Source: Plasmodiophora brassicae (taxonomy: Eukaryota > Endomyxa > Phytomyxea > Plasmodiophorida > Plasmodiophoridae). Taken from it: 64,000 nucleotides of DNA. Of the stretch, positions 1 to 10,322 are shown one piece after another; position 1 is the first letter of the stretch; each line of letters opens with the position of its first letter. The notes below the pieces were generated by a model that was not told the origin of the DNA, ran no database searches, and was given only the letters and a program-made list of their open reading frames with translations. The stretch is taken from the NCBI GenBank assembly GCA_039704465.1, contig JASFAU010000015.1, positions 496,001-560,000 on the forward strand, in the 5' to 3' direction. The position numbers and the translations under genes were made by a program.

Positions 1-3000
1 CGTTTGCGGCAATCTTCAACGCCAGCTGGTTCGCCGTTGGCGAATCGCGAACACCGATATTCCGGAGGAAGGCGGACGCCATCGGCGAGAAGCGGACGTA
101 GGTGAACAGGGACGAGAAACGCCCGAACGTCTGGTCATCATTGTCCGTCGGCGCCAAGTACACCTTGTGAGCCAATTGGAGTTCCTGCGTGTTCCCAACG
201 GGAATGATGGGCAGTGACGAGATCGTCTTCAGATCGGCGGCCGAAAAGCGGCGCTTCTCGAACATTGCCCACAGAAAGCAGAAGATTTGGTCAGCATGCG
301 CGCGGTCGAATTTCGCTTCACGTAGGGCCAACAGGATCGCATGTGACGGCGGCGCTTCAGGAACAAGCAATCTTCTCGCGTGTTGCGTCCATCGCTCGTG
401 CAGAACTGGGAAGCCCAGTAGCGCTGCCGCTGGACTCTCAAAGCATTCCAGCGGTGCAGCAACAACGTCGGTGGCGGTCGAGTCAGCAGTCGGAAGGAAC
501 TTGACGCGGGTTGCTGGATTCGCCAGGTCGAACGCGTCTTCGCTCGTTGACGATCTGCGAGCGTACGCTCCGGTCAGGTTGTCAAGCAGGTACGTAATCC
601 CATGATCGCGTTGCTTCGGTGCCAAACTGACATCAGACAAGGCGGACAGCAGAACCGCAAGCGAGGGATGCTGTCTCATTCCCAGGCGAACCAGGAACCT
701 GCCCTCGTTGCTCGTTTCATTAACCGCTTCAGAGAACGCAGCGACTGGGATCTTTGGGCTGCCAACATCAACGATCGAACGGTTCCAGGGTACGACAAGT
801 TCGGCGGGGGCAAAGAATCGCTTGGGGTCTTGTAGCTGTGCTGGCAGGAAACGAGTCGCCTGCAGGCGTGACAATTCGTCAGGCGACAATTGCGATTGCA
901 TACGTGTTAGATAGCCAATCAGCTGGTGGGCGGGCCATGCGATGTCATCGAAACGTTCGAAGATGATAGCCGGGTTGATGTGATCGCGGACGCCAATGTG
1001 AAGCAGGATGCGACGAACAGCGCCAGTGGTGCCAACGATGCCACCGGCAACCGTCGGCAGGTCGGCGAACCCTCCTGTTGCGCGCTCGTCAATGTAGAGA
1101 TCGGTCGGCGGGAGCAGGATGTTGATGCTGGACGGAATACAGTGCATTGTGGCAAGAGCAGCGGTGGTCTCCGCGCGGTGTTCCGGCGTCATGCTCGTCC
1201 AACACTGCGCCAGGACGTCAACGAATCCGTCAGCGCCGCGGTTCGTCCCGTCGTTCTCGCAGACTTGTGCGGCATGCTTGACGAATGCAACGGGGGACAA
1301 CGCTGGAAGCCATAGACCGAGATCGCGAGCACTGAATTCACAGGCAACGAAGAACGGCAACGTCGCCTTCATTCGGAAGCGTTCCGGGCCGGAAAGAAAC
1401 GCCTTGAGCAACGAGAAATTCTCAAACGACGACACAGAAACGACCGCATGGTCGACAGCATCGCCGGTGGTGGGCCCTTCCTGGGACATTCTCTTGGGCA
1501 TACGAAGCTGAATAGCGTTAAGGACATCACGCTGCTGTCTGATCAGTGCGCCTCTGCCGTTGGTCTTGGCATGGAGCTTGAATATCCACTTCAGAAGGGC
1601 GATTAACTCGTCGACTGCGAGCTGGCGATCCCGGACGTCGTTCCTCAGATCGTCCAGGCTCAGCCGTTGGAGAAGCCCGCGCTGAAGTAGCTCGTCAAGA
1701 AACTTGTCGATGGAGGCAGGTACCGCTGTATCGGCAATCAGCTTCCCTAGCCCGTCCGTAGGCCAGTGTTCAGGAGGAACCACAGCCGTTGATCGACTGT
1801 CCTGCGCAATATGGGCCTCGATGCCCAGATGCGGCAATCGTGCTTGGTTGGCAGGAACGGGGCCGCGCTGGACAGTCCACACGAGAGGAGCGGATGAAAA
1901 GCTGAAGAACCCGTAAGACAGAAGTTTCCCGACGTCAGCAAGCGGGGACGTTGCAGTACGGGCCATTGATGCCATCGATGTCGCAGCATCGGCAGGTTGG
2001 CCAGACCGACAGCGCCAATCATGGACGACGCGCTGGACCTGACCGCAGGAGAACAATAGGTCGCGGTTCCAAGCGGCGAGAACTCGATCGGCGAGGTCAA
2101 TGGTTTCCCGCTCGACAGTGGGGATCAGCGGCGCCGAGACGTGACACGAAGAACCCGTTGACTGATGGGTAACGAATCCGATAAAGACGCGTCCGGCCCC
2201 GGGAGTAACAGGAGCCACCTCCTTCAGCAGGTGCCCAGAGTAATCCCCAGCTGGCAGCAGGAGCTGGATGACCACGTTCTTAGCAGGGAGCTTCTTCGTG
2301 ATTCTCATGATGGCATCCGACAGCGCAGCGGGCACGGTGACCTCCAGATGAGCGGTGACGTGGATCAAACCGACATGGTCGTGTTGCGGGAGATCGAGGT
2401 CGAACGCTTTCTCGCCCACAGCGATGGAAGTCACCGTAAACAGTCGCAACGGCATGGATTGCATGCTCTTGGGAATGTCGATGGGCGACAGCTGACCGGT
2501 ACGACGCATCGTAATCCGATCTTGCCCATCGACCTTCATCGTAATGGACGACATGTGCCGTGTGAAGCAAAGGCAGTGGGCAAGGAACCCGGTGAATTGC
2601 GCTTCTTGTGGCACAGGCTGCGGTGTTCGATATGGGACGTCGACTGTCGTCCACGATCTGCCGTCCGCCACGTCAGGTTCCAGACCGTCGGCACGGCAGA
2701 CGTACAGCTGGTCGCCTTTCCATCGAAAAACGATAGCCTGAGACCCTGATTTGATGGCAGGGCTCTCAGTCAGCGAGAACACCGAGTAGAACCCAACGCC
2801 AAAGAAGCCGACCTACACGGTCGTCGTTATCGGTCAGGAATCAATGGGCGCACATCGCCATATCAACCTTGGATTCATCAGGGTTCCCCTCGGCAATGCT
2901 CTTCACGCGACGCCAATCCTGGTCACTGAACGGGGCGCCATCGTTCCTAATGCTGACGTGGTCGCACATTACAGCCGGCTGCTCAGCGGACGACGCCTGA

Positions 3001-3314
3001 AACGCGGACGGCATGGCCTGCTTGAGGATATAGTTCAGCAAACCCCAGCGCGACGACGACGACGCCTGCTGCTGCGGCAGTTTCGCCCCTGGCTCCTCGT
3101 CGTCCTGGTCGGCCACCGTCCGGAACTCCACGACCAGGCGACCCGCGCCCGCATCGTCCGCGTTCTGGGCCATCTCCCGGAACAGCGTGTGCTCCGTCGA
3201 GTAGCGCGCCAGGATCTTGTCGATCAGGTGGCGCTGGTTCACCGCCACCATCTGCTCGTCGCCCCATCGCCCGCTGCCGCTCAGCGCGTCCCGCCATCCG
3301 ACGCCGGACGACAT
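1..3314 (-). CDS. Large HSP90-like-ATPase (DUF3684/sacsin-related) protein, 3' end beyond window
   Basis: Two exons are visible: 2868-3314 and 2812 down to base 1, separated by a 55-nt GT-AG intron (2813-2867, phase 0). The second exon stays open to the window edge, so at least 1,086 residues are encoded and the C-terminus is missing. The N-terminus carries an HSP90-type ATP-binding fold: a FREMAQNADDAGA helix (residues about 45-57, Asn-Asp-Asp ligand motif), then after the intron VGFFGVGFYSVFSL, the glycine-rich lid seen in GHKL ATPases. Further on, VFIGFVTHQSTG and APLIPTVERETIDLADR match the conserved core I know from fungal DUF3684 proteins. Start chosen at the ATG at 3314, upstream of a canonical 'hhDKILARYSTEHTLFREM' entry to the domain. 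Family biology is poorly known; a chaperone-like ATPase role is inference. Confidence is high for the family and the splice, low for function. Confidence 0.85.
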
Positions 3315-4638
3315 TCTGTCGGACTGCGCTACCTACTACCAGACTGTACATGTAACGCCGGGGCGGCCGGGCAAGCAGCTGCCCACTCCATATTACTTGT
3401 ACCTGTAGTCCATGGGCCCGTCCCGTCGCTGCCATCCGGGCGACAGCATTGGAGAACTTTCGGAGCCCACTTTTCCGTTCCGTTTTCCGTTCCGCGGCCC
3501 GGCACAGCCACTGTCGCAGAGTCGAAGTCGATACTCAGAGCATCTCCACCCGGCTAGCCATAGCCATAGCTAAAATGTCCGTTTTGCGGCAATTTTGGCG
3601 ATCGCTATTTTCCCAATCCCCATCCGGTGATAGCCATAGCTATCTTACTGTGCCAGCATTTTCTGCCCATTGCGCTTGTCATCGGATGTAATCCTCGATT
3701 CCGTTTCAGTGACAGCACTGGCATCGTTCGAAGAGGCTTGTGAGGCGAATTTCCAGTTTCTCGAGCTAGCCTGGCGACACTACACGAGCAAGAAGCAGAA
3801 ACCCGTATCTGGTGGGTCCAGACCCTGTCGCAGGTCCAATGCTGAACGAAACTCTGAATACGGTACGGAACAAAACATTCGCGAATAATTTGCTGCAGGT
3901 GCAATGTACAACGAGCATCTCTGTTCAGGCGGCGCTTCCGTAGAAACCTTTGTTCGCGAGACCATCGACGGGGTCCTTGGGCAAGATCCATGGTTTCAGA
4001 AAAGAACCACTCATTCACCGGCGGGCTTCCAGGTATAACTCTGCAGAAAGTTGTCGCTGCCATGCGAATCATCGCGTACGGGTGTGCTGACGCTTGTAGC
4101 TAATACGTTCGTTTGATTTCTGCCCGTTTCTGACATCATGATCATGGGAAATGACAACATAGGCACGGGCCGGCCGATGACATGCCCTCCTTCCCGGCCC
4201 ACTCCGAGCCTTTACGACCTTTCTTCGCCTCATATCGCCCACGGTTCCCTCGATCAACAGGAACCACGAGGCCGTCCCCACCATCTCCCAGTCAGACAAA
4301 ATGTGCGCAACTCCGTGGCTAGAGATTTGCTTGCCTAGCTATTTCGTGCCGAAATGGCGAGGCAAGTCAAAAAATATAGCGATAGCTAGCCCGGGTGGGG
4401 CTGTTTTCTAGCCAAATTTTGACTATAGCTAGGGAAATAGCTACGGGTTGGGGATGCTCTCAAGCGTCAGTCCAAACGGATATGCTGAGCCCAGGGTTGG
4501 AACAGGCCGCGCTAACCGGGGCTACGTTTCCGTCCGTCGACAGCGTCAGAAACGGGCACCGCCACCCCTGTGGCGCAGGACTGCTTTCTGCACTCAAGAC
4601 ACCCCACCATCACGTACCGGCACCTGGCAACGCCCTCG
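3315..4638. other. Intergenic, with two clusters of TAGCTAT-like repeats
   Basis: No convincing gene. AT-richer blocks at about 3555-3660 and 4325-4460 share repeated TAGCTAT/TAGCCATAGC words and, in opposite orientation, an 'AAAATAGCGAT' and 'CCAAAATT' arrangement. They could be diverged ends of a small DNA element of about 0.9 kb lying just upstream of the Harbinger relic, but I cannot align clean terminal inverted repeats or a target-site duplication. Confidence 0.35.
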
Positions 4639-5682
4639 ATGTCTGCGCCACCAGATCGCAGCATTGTCGCTCATAGCTACAAGGACTTCCAGCCGCTGGG
4701 ACAGGGCGGCGCCCCGACACGCAAGCGGTTTTCGGCATGGCACGATGTGCTCCTGCTGCGCGCAGCGAACGACATCAAGCCTTGGGAGGCGACGTACGGG
4801 AAGGTGATGGCCGTGTGGGAACTCATTGCCGCTCGGCTGGCCAATACCATCGGCTTTGGCCTGAAGAAAGACGGGGCTTCGCTGAAAAAGCGTTTCGAAC
4901 TGATAGTCGGCCAGTTCAGGAAGGACGACCAGGAGTCCCTCAAGAAGTTCGGCGTCGAGGAAGAGTTTGCCGCGAGACAGGAACTCTTGGCCGATATCGT
5001 CACCAGAATGGACGATCATCTGACGATGGCCGCGGCTGCAAAGGCCGAGTTGACCGGCAAGAAGGAAGCGGTCCAAGCGTCGGGGGCCATCATGCGCGAA
5101 TTCGCGTTGCGAGAGTTGGGCTACGAGAGCCTCGACGACGAAAGTAATGGCAACGCAGTGCTGAACGGAGAGGTTTCCGTCGAGGATCTCACGGATTCCA
5201 GTGTGCGTCTTGTTCTGAATTTCAAATTTTACTTCACATTTGCTAACGAATGCTGCCAGAGTGATAACGCCATGGAGATTGCCTCTCCCCCTCCCCACCG
5301 GCCGAACAGGATGAAAAGGGCAGGCGATTTCCGGCGCAAGATCAGCAAGCGCCAGAAGCTGGATGCCTTCTCTGACGCCATCGCGGCGGTCGTTAGTCAA
5401 AGCAACCAAGCACAGTCGGCTAAGTTGCAGCTCCTGCAGCAGCGCCTGGCGTTCGACATAGACATTGCAAGGCGCCGGCTGGAGTTTGAAGAGCGCCAAA
5501 GGCAGCGCGACGAGGAGCGCGAGAAGCGTCAACGGCAGCGCGACGAGGAGCGCGAGAAGCGTCAACGGCAGCGCGACGAGGAGCGCGAGGAGCGTCAACG
5601 GCTCCGGGACGAACAGCGAGAAGAGCGCCAGTACCAACAAATGCTGGCGATCGTTGCCCTCTTGACGAAGAACACTCAATAA
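4639..5682 (+). CDS. Myb/SANT-like trihelix protein, probable partner ORF of a Harbinger-type transposon
   Basis: First ATG in the frame is 4639. One in-frame intron of 57 nt (5203-5259; GTGCGT...CTAAC...CAG) is likely, giving about 328 residues. The N-terminal third reads as a helical DNA-binding domain (FSAWHDVLLLRAANDI, then WELIAARLAN and LKKRFELIVGQFRKDDQ), the pattern of the Myb-like second protein of PIF/Harbinger elements in protists. The C-terminus is a charged coiled coil with three to four copies of a 27-nt unit encoding RQRDEEREK (about 5500-5610), plus an LLQQRLAFDIDIARRRLEFE lead-in. It lies immediately next to a decayed Harbinger transposase on the opposite strand, 3' ends facing. 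In such elements the partner guides the transposase to DNA. The frame is intact, so either it is young or under selection. Function is inferred from the pattern and the neighbour. Confidence 0.6.
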   Translation: MSAPPDRSIVAHSYKDFQPLGQGGAPTRKRFSAWHDVLLLRAANDIKPWEATYGKVMAVWELIAARLANTIGFGLKKDGASLKKRFELIVGQFRKDDQESLKKFGVEEEFAARQELLADIVTRMDDHLTMAAAAKAELTGKKEAVQASGAIMREFALRELGYESLDDESNGNAVLNGEVSVEDLTDSSVRLVLNFKFYFTFANECCQSDNAMEIASPPPHRPNRMKRAGDFRRKISKRQKLDAFSDAIAAVVSQSNQAQSAKLQLLQQRLAFDIDIARRRLEFEERQRQRDEEREKRQRQRDEEREKRQRQRDEEREERQRLRDEQREERQYQQMLAIVALLTKNTQ

Positions 5683-5693
5683 ATTTTGTCTAT

Positions 5694-6115
5694 TCACATC
5701 CGAGGTATTCCTCCAATGGGGGGCGGAAGCATGTCAAGATACATGCTAATCTGGTTGACGCGTGGTTGTATGGTTGTATGGCAATTTGTCAACAAGGTGG
5801 CGACCAAGAACGAAATCCCAACCGGAGCCTTTCCGAGCTTCTGCTTCTTGTCAAAGTCCATATACGACCACTACCCGACCGAACGCCCATTCGACTGCTT
5901 CGCGGACCGAGCCCATTGCCGCATTGGACTGCTTCTGAAGAGATGCAGGGGCCGGAGCGTGGTAGGGGCAACACACAAGGTCGTTACACCCATAGGCAGG
6001 GTCTCCATAGATAAGGCGTTGTCGCCGACCTGGGACGGGGCCGTACATACTGACTATCAGTCCATCCGGCGTTGTTATGCCCTACCAACTGGAAACAGCG
6101 CGCCTCGTGTGCCAA
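5694..6115 (-). pseudogene. Decayed PIF/Harbinger-type DDE transposase (C-terminal half)
   Basis: Reading the minus strand, ITTPDGLIVSMYGPVPGRR is the classic 'TPDGLI...GP.PGRRHD' motif of Harbinger (DDE_Tnp_4) transposases. It runs directly into LIYGDPAYGC, so about 25 residues between the two motifs are deleted. Then AAMGSVREAVEWAFG (the R..VEW.FG signature) is followed, after a one-base frame change near 5862, by MDFDKKQKL and FLVATLLTNCHTT, the usual C-terminus. The frame shift, the internal deletion and the missing N-terminal half make this a dead copy. It ends at a TGA at 5694, 11 bases past the stop of the Myb-like partner ORF, so the two form a convergent two-gene element. No intact transposase source is visible in the window. 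Confidence 0.75.
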
Positions 6116-6174
6116 CTGAACACGGACCTGTATGTGACCGTTTCAGGGGTACCTAGGTTGTGTCCCCAGATAAA

Positions 6175-7221
6175 TTACAGACTGATCATGTCATCCAACG
6201 CCGCCAGCCGGGCGCGCATGGCGCCAAACGAGGAGGTGGCTTTCGAGCGGATCCAGTTGAACGCGGGCGCCAAAGGGACGCCGGTGACGCGGATCTTGTC
6301 GCGGGGATGCATAGGTTGCGACGACCCTGAATCGATCAGCTGCGCCAGGAACGCGATGAAGGCGCCGACGAGCGGGGCGGCCACGCCGGCGCCGAACTTG
6401 CGGAACGCCAGCCCGACCAGGAACCCGCCCAGGTGGCTCAGATGCGATACGTCTTTGAACAGATCGCGGACGACAGGTTGCTCGGTGATCTCCTCGAGGC
6501 GCTGCACCTCCTGGCCATCCATCAAGGCCAGTAGAATGACTTCCAGGATACCGGGCCCGACCGAGAACAGCAGGGGCGTGTCGGAGCCGCCGGCCGTGCC
6601 CACGAGCGCCATGACGCCACCGCTGGCGCCAAGCACAGGGTTCCACTGCGACTTTCCCCGCTGCTGGTACGCGAAGTCGGTCAGCGTTCCCGCGATGCAC
6701 CCGGACAGGTAGATGGCCAGCATCTGCAGCGACCCTTTCTCGCGTTCGACAAGGGGGCCGAACGACCACAGCGCGCGCATGTTCAGCAGGAAGTGCACGA
6801 TGTTGCCGTGGCTGAACCCGGCAGCGACGATCCGCTTGCCGGCCTTCACCGGGTGCTCGGCGATCACGCTGGATGGGTCCACTGATTTCGGGGGCGTTCC
6901 CGAATCCTCCACATTAGGCCAGCGGCACACTCGCAGGAACTGGATCGTGTTGACCAGGATCAGCGCCTGCGTGACGGGACCGGATGATTTCCATCGTGCG
7001 ATCCACGATTTCTTCACGTCCGGGTTGACGTCCTTCGAACCCGCCCTGCCCGGTGAAGCAGGCGAAGACGGCGCCGGGCCCAGGCCCGCACACGACCTGA
7101 TGTCGCCGAGGTTCGTGTACCACAGGACGACGCCCACGACGCCGACAAGGACGACGGCGACAGCCAGGGTCGTGATTGGTCGGAGGCAGCGGTGACGACC
7201 AGGCAGATGTCGTCGATTCAT
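6175..7221 (-). CDS. Rhomboid-family intramembrane serine protease
   Basis: Single exon; the ATG at 7221 opens a 348-residue protein beginning MNRRHLPGRHR, a short basic tail followed by a TM segment (TTLAVAVVLVGVVGVVLWY). The rhomboid core follows: SHGNIVHFLLNMRALWSFG (the H/N helix), then LGASGGVMALVG with the catalytic Ser in GASG, and DVSHLSHLGGFLVG with the catalytic His in the SHxxHLGG helix. Several further hydrophobic helices complete a six- or seven-TM fold. All catalytic residues are present, so it should be an active membrane protease cutting TM substrates. The frame stays open for 510 bases upstream but without an ATG that would include the Cys-rich part, so I start at 7221; an upstream exon is possible. 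The 3' end lies about 60 bp from the Harbinger relic. Confidence 0.88.
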   Translation of the reverse strand: MNRRHLPGRHRCLRPITTLAVAVVLVGVVGVVLWYTNLGDIRSCAGLGPAPSSPASPGRAGSKDVNPDVKKSWIARWKSSGPVTQALILVNTIQFLRVCRWPNVEDSGTPPKSVDPSSVIAEHPVKAGKRIVAAGFSHGNIVHFLLNMRALWSFGPLVEREKGSLQMLAIYLSGCIAGTLTDFAYQQRGKSQWNPVLGASGGVMALVGTAGGSDTPLLFSVGPGILEVILLALMDGQEVQRLEEITEQPVVRDLFKDVSHLSHLGGFLVGLAFRKFGAGVAAPLVGAFIAFLAQLIDSGSSQPMHPRDKIRVTGVPLAPAFNWIRSKATSSFGAMRARLAALDDMISL

Positions 7222-8036
7222 GATCGGCACCGATCGGGCGGCACCGGCGCCGAGAGCAGCAGCCGCCACTTTGTATTTGTCTATTTCAGGCGTCATTTGT
7301 CGTGCCCTTGGCTCCAGGATCGGCTCGGGGTCGCCCGGCAACCATTTCCGGCCGACGACTTCCTTCCGGAGGGCCCACTGCCCTCTGCTCAATCCGTCAT
7401 GGTTGGGACACGTCCGATTGGCGACACAGGACATGGCGGGCAGCGTCAGACGTGCGCTTGTCCCGTCCGTGCTCGCCTTGCCGCCACATTGCTTGCAGGT
7501 CGACCGGCTTCCAGCGGCCATGCTCGCACAGGCGACTGCCGCCACCTGCCTTGCAGTCCTATCTCCGGCTTCCATGCGCGCGGAAGCCACCAGCTCCTCC
7601 GCATTCCCTGCATGGTTTTTTCTTCGACATTGATGCTCGTGCATACCGCCACAGTCCGTACAAACCCATTCCAGTCGGGTGAACGCAGATGTTTCCCAGC
7701 AGTGCGCGGGCCGCGGCGCCGAAAGCGGCACGAGCTCTTGCTACCGACCGAACTGACCTTACATACTAGACGTATATTATTACTGTTCAGCATGGGATGC
7801 CGTCACGGTATGGTCTGCATCAGATTCATGGCCGGGAACGCGTTCGGCAATTACCCAGTCGTCATCGGGTGCCGCAGTCGGGCCGAGAGCTGCTGCCGCA
7901 TCAACCTGCGCCGAGGCGTTTAGCGGCGCGTTTTCAGGAGACTTGGAAACGTCTCCGATGATTGGGTTCTCGCGTAACCGCGCCTCCCACGATTCGGTCA
8001 GTAGTCGCCGCCTTTCCTCTACAGGTGCTGTCCGAG
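7222..8036. other. Upstream region of the rhomboid gene with a Cys-rich open frame
   Basis: On the minus strand the rhomboid frame continues upstream to about 7731 and contains paired cysteines (VCTDCGG, CKQCGG, CVANRTCPNH) that look like a zinc-binding stretch. No ATG precedes the first pair, so it is either an N-terminal part joined by an unseen exon, a separate small gene, or chance. I see nothing else that can be supported up to the next gene at 8037. Confidence 0.3.
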
Positions 8037-8840
8037 TCAGTATGCGTCAAATGAAAATGCCAGACGACGAGGACCTTGTAGATGACGCTGCTGAGCTTCG
8101 AACATTTGTCGCGATCGCCGCTCAATCATACATATGGTGGCGATAACAGCAACGAAGGCACTGATAACGCCAATGGCACCGATTATCTGGGCTTTTGTGG
8201 GTGCCGATGTCGCGGGTACGACCACACGAGGACGACGCTTGGGAGGCGTTCCATCAAAGCAGGCCGTTGATGACGACGTTGCAACAGAATACCCGGAACG
8301 CGAACAGAACTCCTCGCCGCTGTAGAGAACCAATCAGTCGATGGACGAAGTCGACACAATGCTGCGTACATACCTAGTGACAATATCGCTGAGCCTGGAG
8401 CAGACCAGCGAGCTGACGGAACAGGGTTCTAGTACGGCACTCGTCGATGCCGGCGTGGTGAAGAAATCGTTCTTGCACGACTCGTACCAGTCGTCGCATC
8501 GGCTCTGTTGGACGTGTTAGCAATCGACGAATAGCATGGGACAACGGTAGAACGGGATAACCTGGCAGACTGCATCGACTTTCTTCATGCCGACCCGGGG
8601 ATCGCATACGGAGCAAGCCATCTGGGCTGTTATCTCCTTGCATCTCGCCGAGAACTGCCCGGTGTACAGCGGCGCCGCTCGTCTCAGCGCGCGCTGGTCG
8701 TCCTGCCGGGAGCAGCACGTCGCGTCCGCGTACGCGTCGCAGTATTTCAGGAAGCGCGGGCCCGGCGCATTGCAATGCACGGCGTCCGGCCAGCCGTCAG
8801 TCACGACGGCCAGCAGCACCGCCACGATCAGCGACGTCAT
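8037..8840 (-). CDS. Folate-receptor-like (FOLR/HHIP-type cysteine-rich) type I membrane protein
   Basis: Exons 8562-8840, 8374-8504 and 8037-8319, joined by 57- and 54-nt GT-AG introns, give 230 residues. A signal peptide (MTSLIVAVLLAVVTDG) is followed by a Cys-rich domain: KYCDAYADATCC, then CKEITAQMACSVCDPRVG and, across the first intron, RCDDWYESCKNDFF, with LEPC..SLVCSRLSDIV closing the domain. This C-C and WYxxC spacing is that of the folate-receptor/riboflavin-binding fold. A single TM segment (IIGAIGVISAFVAVIATICMI) and a short basic cytoplasmic tail follow. It is probably a surface receptor or binding protein; the ligand is unknown, and protist members are not proven to bind folate. 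Both splices keep the conserved cysteines in frame, which supports the model. Confidence 0.78.
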
Positions 8841-8939
8841 GGTGACCGCCCCACGGACTTGTCCTTTCACCCGGACCGGCAGTCGCTACTGTCTGGACTC
8901 TGGAGGCTACGTCTTGTGCAACAACGCGGTAGATGGTCA

Positions 8940-10083
8940 TTATTTCGAGAGAGCCTTCTCGAGGGCGGGGATAATGGTGAACAGGTCGCCGACGAGGCCG
9001 TAGTCTGCGATCTGGAAGATGGGCGCCTCTTTGTCCTTGTTGATGGCCACGATGACCTTGCTGTCTTTCATGCCGGCCAGGTGCTGGATGGCGCCGGAAA
9101 TCCCGATGGCGATGTAGAGATCGGGGGCGACGACCTTGCCGGTCTGGCCGATCTGAAGGTCGTTCGAGCAGAATCCAGCGTCGACGGCGGCTCGGGACGC
9201 GCCCACGGCGCCGTTCAGAATATCGGCGAGTTCTGCACCCGGCTCAGGCGAAGCAATATTGGGCGACGTTCGGGAACCCACTGTACAGCAGGTTGAAGTT
9301 CTCGGCCGACTTCAACGCGCGGCCACCGGCCACGATCACCTTCGCGCTGGCTAGCTCAGGACGGTCAGACTTGACAATATCCTCGCTGACCCATTTCGTC
9401 AACCCTGGGCAATTGTCAAATCGTTACAGGCGGCGGACGCGGTCCCTTCGATACCCGTTTCAGGTTGGTCGGGTACTGCGGCGTCTGCGATCGATGCAGA
9501 CTTGCCGCTGCTTGCAGCAGCAGCGAAAGCCGTTGGTCTAACGGTGACAACCTTGACCGGGTCCTTCGACTTGACAGTGGCGATGGCATTGCCGGCGTAG
9601 ACCGGCCTGGTAAACGTATCCGGCCCGCCAACGCTGATGATGTCGCTGACGACAGCCACATCGAGCAATGCGGCCAAACGAGGGGCTACATTCTTGCCGA
9701 ACGTTGTCGCAGGAAACAGAATATGTGAAAACCTGCACGTCGAGCTGTTAGGGTCTATTTGATAGCTGAGCGAATCGTGGGACGTACTTCTCCTTCTGGT
9801 GCAGATTGACCACCAGAGAAGACACGTTCTCTGCCAGTAGGTGACTGTATGCGTCATGCGCCACAGCAAAGACGCCATCAACGCCGTCAACGCCCGACAC
9901 CGATTTCGCCACCGAATCCACAGCGCCCTTGTCGCCGCCGGTGACCAGCACCCGCACCGGCGATGCGCCAATCGACGCCGCCGCCGTGATCGCATTCAGC
10001 GTCGCCGGCTGCACAGCGCCCTTGACATGGTCGGCGACGACCAGCGTCGACAGTGCCCGCCGCCGGATGCCCAGCGCCCACAT
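8940..10083 (-). CDS. ETFA: Electron transfer flavoprotein subunit alpha, mitochondrial
   Basis: Four exons (9788-10083, 9455-9732, 9282-9404, 8940-9232) with introns of 55, 50 and 49 nt give 329 residues, the usual length for ETF-alpha. The N-terminus [18 protein letters not shown] is Arg-rich, as expected for a mitochondrial targeting sequence. The N-domain motif [20 protein letters not shown] and the C-terminal FAD domain are diagnostic: [56 protein letters not shown] and [10 protein letters not shown]. The protein pairs with ETF-beta in the matrix and passes electrons from acyl-CoA and amino-acid dehydrogenases to ETF:ubiquinone oxidoreductase. One intron falls inside codon AAG of ...HQKEK, another at LLYK/LADIL; both restore conserved sequence exactly. 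No partner ETF-beta gene is in the window. Confidence 0.95.
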
Positions 10084-10322
10084 CGCTGACCCCACAACAC
10101 GATGTCGCCAATGTGAAAATGACTGCCATTCACGACCGCGTTTTTGGCGGGCCACTTCGAGGTCCAAGCCACGTACGTCCCAGGACACTTTCCCGAAGTC
10201 GACCCGGATGGCGACGTGCGCTCATCACGTACTGCAGCGACACATGCTAAAGTGCGTGACGAGTCTTCAGAAATGTATTGATGGACTTGGACCATTCGAG
10301 GGGGCCAGGAATGCGAGGCCGT

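Noticed and set aside
2844..3557. A 237-codon plus-strand frame
   Set aside because: Antisense to the first exon of the HSP90-like-ATPase gene, which has conserved motifs.
3605..4072. A 155-codon minus-strand frame in the first intergenic region
   Set aside because: No domain, signal or composition like the real genes; overlaps the TAGCTAT repeat block.
5500..5610. Tandem repeat considered as a CRISPR-like array
   Set aside because: Units are contiguous 27-nt coding repeats without spacers.
4594..5697. A Leu-rich minus-strand frame of 367 codons
   Set aside because: Antisense to the Myb-like ORF; its Leu runs are the complement of the RQRDEEREK repeats.
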